From the NCBI RefSeq assembly GCF_023544445.1, contig NZ_JALPVJ010000005.1:186001-250000 (forward strand): a stretch of 64,000 nucleotides of DNA. The letters are read 5' to 3'. Shown piece by piece: positions 61,660 through 64,000 of the stretch (position 1 is the stretch's first letter; each line of letters opens with the position of its first letter). Made by a program: the position numbers and the translations under genes. Source of the stretch: Actinoplanes sp. M2I2 (lineage in GTDB: Bacteria > Actinomycetota > Actinomycetes > Mycobacteriales > Micromonosporaceae). Under the pieces are notes generated by a model. That model saw only the letters and a list, made by a program, of their open reading frames with translations. It was not told the origin of the DNA and did not search any database.

Positions 61660-62313
61660 ATGTCTTACGCGGTCCCACCGACCCGTACCGCAGCGGTCGT
61701 CCGCCAGTTGCGTAACGAGATCGTCACCGGAGAGCTGCCCCCCGGCACGCTCATCAAGGATGCCGAGCTCGCCGCCCGCCTCGGTGTCAGCATCACGCCC
61801 GTACGCGAAGCGATAGCTCAGCTCAGCGTCGAGGGCCTGATCGACATCGCGCCCAACCGCACCCGGCACGTCACCCGGGTCACCCAGAAGAACGCGCTCG
61901 AGCTGATCGACGTGATGAGCGTGCTGGCCTGCGCCGGCTTCGAGTGGGGCGTCGACAACCTCACCGACACGCACATCGAGCTGTTGCGTCAGCGCCAGGC
62001 CGAGTTCGTCGAGGCCCTCGCGGCCGGCAACGTGCTGGCGGCCGGGGCGGCCGGCGCCGACTTCAGCTCGATCGTCATTCTGGCCAGCGGCAACCGGGAA
62101 CTGCAGTCCATGGTGGACCTGGTGGTCGCCCGCACCATGCGCATCCTCGCGATGACCGCCGAGAGCGGCCTGTGGAGCATCTGGATCGAGGGACACGACG
62201 CGATCGTGCGGCTGCTCACCGAGGGCGACCGCCGGGGCGCCCTCGAGCGCTACCGGCAGATTTACGTCGACTACCGCGCCCGGGTGGAAGCCGAGCTCTT
62301 CGAGGATCAGTGA
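61660..62313 (+). CDS. GntR-family (FCD-type) transcriptional regulator
   Basis: 217 residues. The N-terminal winged helix is TAAVVRQLRNEIVTGELPPGTLIKDAELAARLGVSITPVREAIAQLSVEGLI. Residues 75-217 are an all-helical FadR C-terminal domain, in which a metal-binding Asp/His set is usual; I can place the His of EGHDAIVRLL. It binds organic-acid-type ligands in known members. Leaderless start. Located directly after the pilus operon and convergent (7-bp overlap) with an LLM oxidoreductase gene, neither necessarily its target. Confidence 0.88.
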   Translation: MSYAVPPTRTAAVVRQLRNEIVTGELPPGTLIKDAELAARLGVSITPVREAIAQLSVEGLIDIAPNRTRHVTRVTQKNALELIDVMSVLACAGFEWGVDNLTDTHIELLRQRQAEFVEALAAGNVLAAGAAGADFSSIVILASGNRELQSMVDLVVARTMRILAMTAESGLWSIWIEGHDAIVRLLTEGDRRGALERYRQIYVDYRARVEAELFEDQ

Positions 62314-63155
62314 CCCGCTCGTAGGATCCCGGCGACCCCCTCGATCGCCGGCGGCCGCACCGCGAAACGGCTGATCCCCCACCGGTTCTCCACCTGCCGC
62401 AGCTTGGCGGCGATCTCGCCCTGGGTGCCGATCAGGACGTACGGGCAGGCCACCAGGTCGGCCTCGTCGGTGTCCGCCTCCTTCGCGTACGCGGAGTAGG
62501 CCGCACCACCGTCGTCGGTGACCTCGAACCGCTGGACCAGGGCCTCGACCGGCTTGTCACCGCACAGCTCGACCTGGGCGTCGACCTGGTCGCGCCGCCA
62601 GCGCGTCGTGTGCCGGTGCCCGTCGGAGAGCGTGCGCCCCAGACCGGAGAGGCCGATCAGGTCGGCGTGCTCCGAAGCCCAGCGCAACAGCCGGGTGTTG
62701 CCCCCGCCGATCAGCAGCGGCACCCTGTCCTGCACCGGACGCGGCTTCTCCAGTCCGTCGCCGGCCAGCATGCGGGTGGTCGCCTCGGCGACCGCGATGC
62801 AGTGATCGATCCGGCCGTTCACGTCCGGCCGCACCCGGCCGACCGCCGCCCACTCGGCCGGCGTGTGCCCCGCCCCCAGCCCCAGCCCGGCGCGCCCACC
62901 CGAGACGACGTCCAGCGTGGCCACATCCGAGGCCAGCAACAGCGGCTCCCGGACCCCGGCGTTCGACACGTACGACCGCAGGCGGATCCGGGACGTCACC
63001 GCGGCCGCGGCGGCCAGCGCCACGAACGGCGAGGCGCACGACCCGGGGTGGTCGGGGACGTTGAGCGCCTCGAAGCCGATCTCCTCGGCGTTCCGGGCGA
63101 GATCGAGCCAGCCGGCGGCGGTTTCGGGCAGGGCCTGCAGCGCAAAGGTCACCAT
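62307..63155 (-). CDS. LLM-class flavin (probably F420)-dependent oxidoreductase
   Basis: 282 residues from ATG 63155; the longer frame to 63554 is antisense to a receiver-domain gene and rejected. Bacterial luciferase-like TIM barrel: FEALNVPDHPGS, SRIRLRSYVSNAGVREPLLLASDVATLDVVSGGRAGLGLGAG, then VPLLIGGGNTRLLRWASEHADLIGLSG. The last part includes LIGTQGEIAAKL. Actinobacterial members of this set (MSMEG_2516-like) mostly use coenzyme F420. Substrate unknown. Confidence 0.85.
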   Translation of the reverse strand: MVTFALQALPETAAGWLDLARNAEEIGFEALNVPDHPGSCASPFVALAAAAAVTSRIRLRSYVSNAGVREPLLLASDVATLDVVSGGRAGLGLGAGHTPAEWAAVGRVRPDVNGRIDHCIAVAEATTRMLAGDGLEKPRPVQDRVPLLIGGGNTRLLRWASEHADLIGLSGLGRTLSDGHRHTTRWRRDQVDAQVELCGDKPVEALVQRFEVTDDGGAAYSAYAKEADTDEADLVACPYVLIGTQGEIAAKLRQVENRWGISRFAVRPPAIEGVAGILRAGH

Positions 63156-63284
63156 CCCGCGATCCTGGCTGCTGCCCGGGGCCGGGCGACAGGAAATTTC
63201 ACCACCGGCGAATCCCCGGCCCGTTTTCCTCTCGCCCGCGCCGGCCGCGCCGATGAGCGAGGTGTCCCACCGGAAAGGACACTT

Positions 63285-63674
63285 ATGACGACCGACCTCA
63301 TCCTCGTCGCCGAGGACGACAGCGACATCCGTGACCTGCTCACCGTGACGCTGGAGTCCGCCGGCTTCCGCGCCGTCACCGCCAAGGACGGGCACACCGC
63401 GGCGCGCATCCTGCAGGTCGCCCGGCCCGCCGGCCTGATCACCGACGTGCGGATGCCGGCGGTCAACGGGCTCGAACTGTGCCGCCGGGCCCGTCTCGAC
63501 CCGGCCGGCCGCGACCTGGCGATCGTGGTGATGTCGGGCGACACCCGGGCCCACGACGTCGAAGCCGGCCTGGCGGCGGGAGCCGACCGCTACCTGGCGA
63601 AACCGCTGTCACCCCGTCGCGTCGTCACCGAGCTGCGCGAAATCCTCGCCGAACGCCGCGCGGCCTCCCGCTGA
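63285..63674 (+). CDS. Stand-alone response-regulator receiver protein
   Basis: 129 residues from ATG 63285 (GGAAAGGA upstream). A single REC domain: acidic pair LVAEDDSDIRDLL, phospho-acceptor Asp in LITDVRMPAVNGLELC, Thr/Ser switch in VVMSGDT, and Lys in RYLAKPLSPRRV. No output domain. CheY-like, it probably works by protein contact. No histidine kinase lies between here and the window edge. A second receiver follows 48 bp later. Confidence 0.92.
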   Translation: MTTDLILVAEDDSDIRDLLTVTLESAGFRAVTAKDGHTAARILQVARPAGLITDVRMPAVNGLELCRRARLDPAGRDLAIVVMSGDTRAHDVEAGLAAGADRYLAKPLSPRRVVTELREILAERRAASR

Positions 63675-63722
63675 ACCGCCCGGCACTCCCCAGCCGTTTG
63701 TCGTAACAGGAGGTAGAGAGAA

Positions 63723-64000
63723 ATGACCGTGCTCACCGCACCGCCGCTGGAAACCGACGCCTTTCTCCGCGCCATGTCCTCAGCCCCGATCGCGGCGCCG
63801 CTGTCCCCCAGCATCCTGATCGCCGACGACGATGACGACGTGCGCGACGTGATCGAGTTCCGTCTGCAGGTCGCCGGCTATCGCACGCTGACCGCCGACA
63901 ACGGCCGGTCGGCCCTGAGCCTGGCCATCGAGCGCCGCCCCCGGGTCATCATCCTCGACGTCACGATGCCGCAGATCGACGGCCTGACCGTCTGCAACCG
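63723..64000 (+). CDS. Response-regulator receiver protein, 5' part (cut by window end)
   Basis: The ATG at 63723 has GGAGG nine bases upstream. The first 30 residues are a variable leader. A REC domain then starts: ILIADDDDDVRDVIEFRLQVAGY, with phospho-acceptor Asp in VIILDVTMPQIDGLTVC just before the end of the window. Whether an output domain follows cannot be seen. With the preceding gene it forms a pair of receivers that may belong to one phosphorelay. Confidence 0.88.
   Translation, partial: MTVLTAPPLETDAFLRAMSSAPIAAPLSPSILIADDDDDVRDVIEFRLQVAGYRTLTADNGRSALSLAIERRPRVIILDVTMPQIDGLTVCN

Overview
The window is high-GC actinobacterial DNA, most likely from Actinoplanes or a close relative in the Micromonosporaceae. 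The evidence is the very GC-rich codon use, the actinobacterial block clpS - DUF2017 - mec - cysO - cysM - MBL hydrolase - rph - rdgB (the same partners as around Rv1330c-Rv1341 in Mycobacterium tuberculosis), a mycothiol-type formaldehyde dehydrogenase, an F420-type LLM oxidoreductase, many apparently leaderless starts, and a complete type IV pilus operon of the kind found in Actinoplanes, whose zoospores carry pili. Species cannot be set from sequence reading alone. No tRNA, rRNA, CRISPR array, integrase or transposase was found.

Layout. 1-7.6 kb: the 3' end of a histidine ammonia-lyase gene, a type VII secretion-like pair with a membrane protein, then leftward rdgB-rph, a GT4 glycosyltransferase and an MBL-fold hydrolase. 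7.7-12.4 kb: the leftward CysO-dependent cysteine synthesis genes with clpS, then rightward pncB-pncA for NAD salvage. 12.5-24.4 kb: MFS and SMR exporters, the SMR gene coupled to a TetR gene behind a palindromic operator; ctaD; an FAD monooxygenase; a LigD-like phosphoesterase fused to a ligase domain that has lost its catalytic residues; a GH63-like glucosylglycerate hydrolase; and a marR-adh pair. 24.5-36 kb: cupin, PAS-GGDEF-EAL, a degenerate Mrr-like protein, an FkbM methyltransferase, an alpha/beta hydrolase, a 1,418-residue SF1 helicase-nuclease and a membrane protein.

36-48.5 kb is the least ordinary stretch. It holds an unknown gene, a long perfect inverted repeat, and three consecutive rightward genes each with its own leaderless-type -10 box: an SF1 helicase, a T4-beta-protein family protein and an archaeo-eukaryotic-type primase-polymerase. 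After these come an SRPBCC protein, a GAF-GAF-SpoIIE phosphatase, a MazG-like protein, and a leftward three-gene operon joined by GTGA overlaps: an unknown protein, a Cas4/RecB-type iron-sulfur nuclease and a second unknown protein. I consider the leaderless trio and this operon the best candidates for undescribed nucleic-acid or defence systems. Neither assignment is more than inference.

48.6-64 kb: an intact GGDEF-EAL protein, VanZ and MFS proteins, a GlxA-type regulator, then the pilus operon pilB-pilT-pilC-pilA-pilD-pilM-pilN-pilO (motor ATPases, platform, major pilin, prepilin peptidase, inner-membrane assembly proteins; no secretin, as expected in a monoderm), a GntR regulator, an LLM oxidoreductase and two stand-alone receiver-domain proteins, the second cut by the window edge.

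A recurrent trait is minisatellite-like tandem repeats of 7-42 bp in the intergenic spaces (674, 2838, 4752, 14110-14740, 16519, 36041 and 43813). They create many long spurious open frames, which I have left out.
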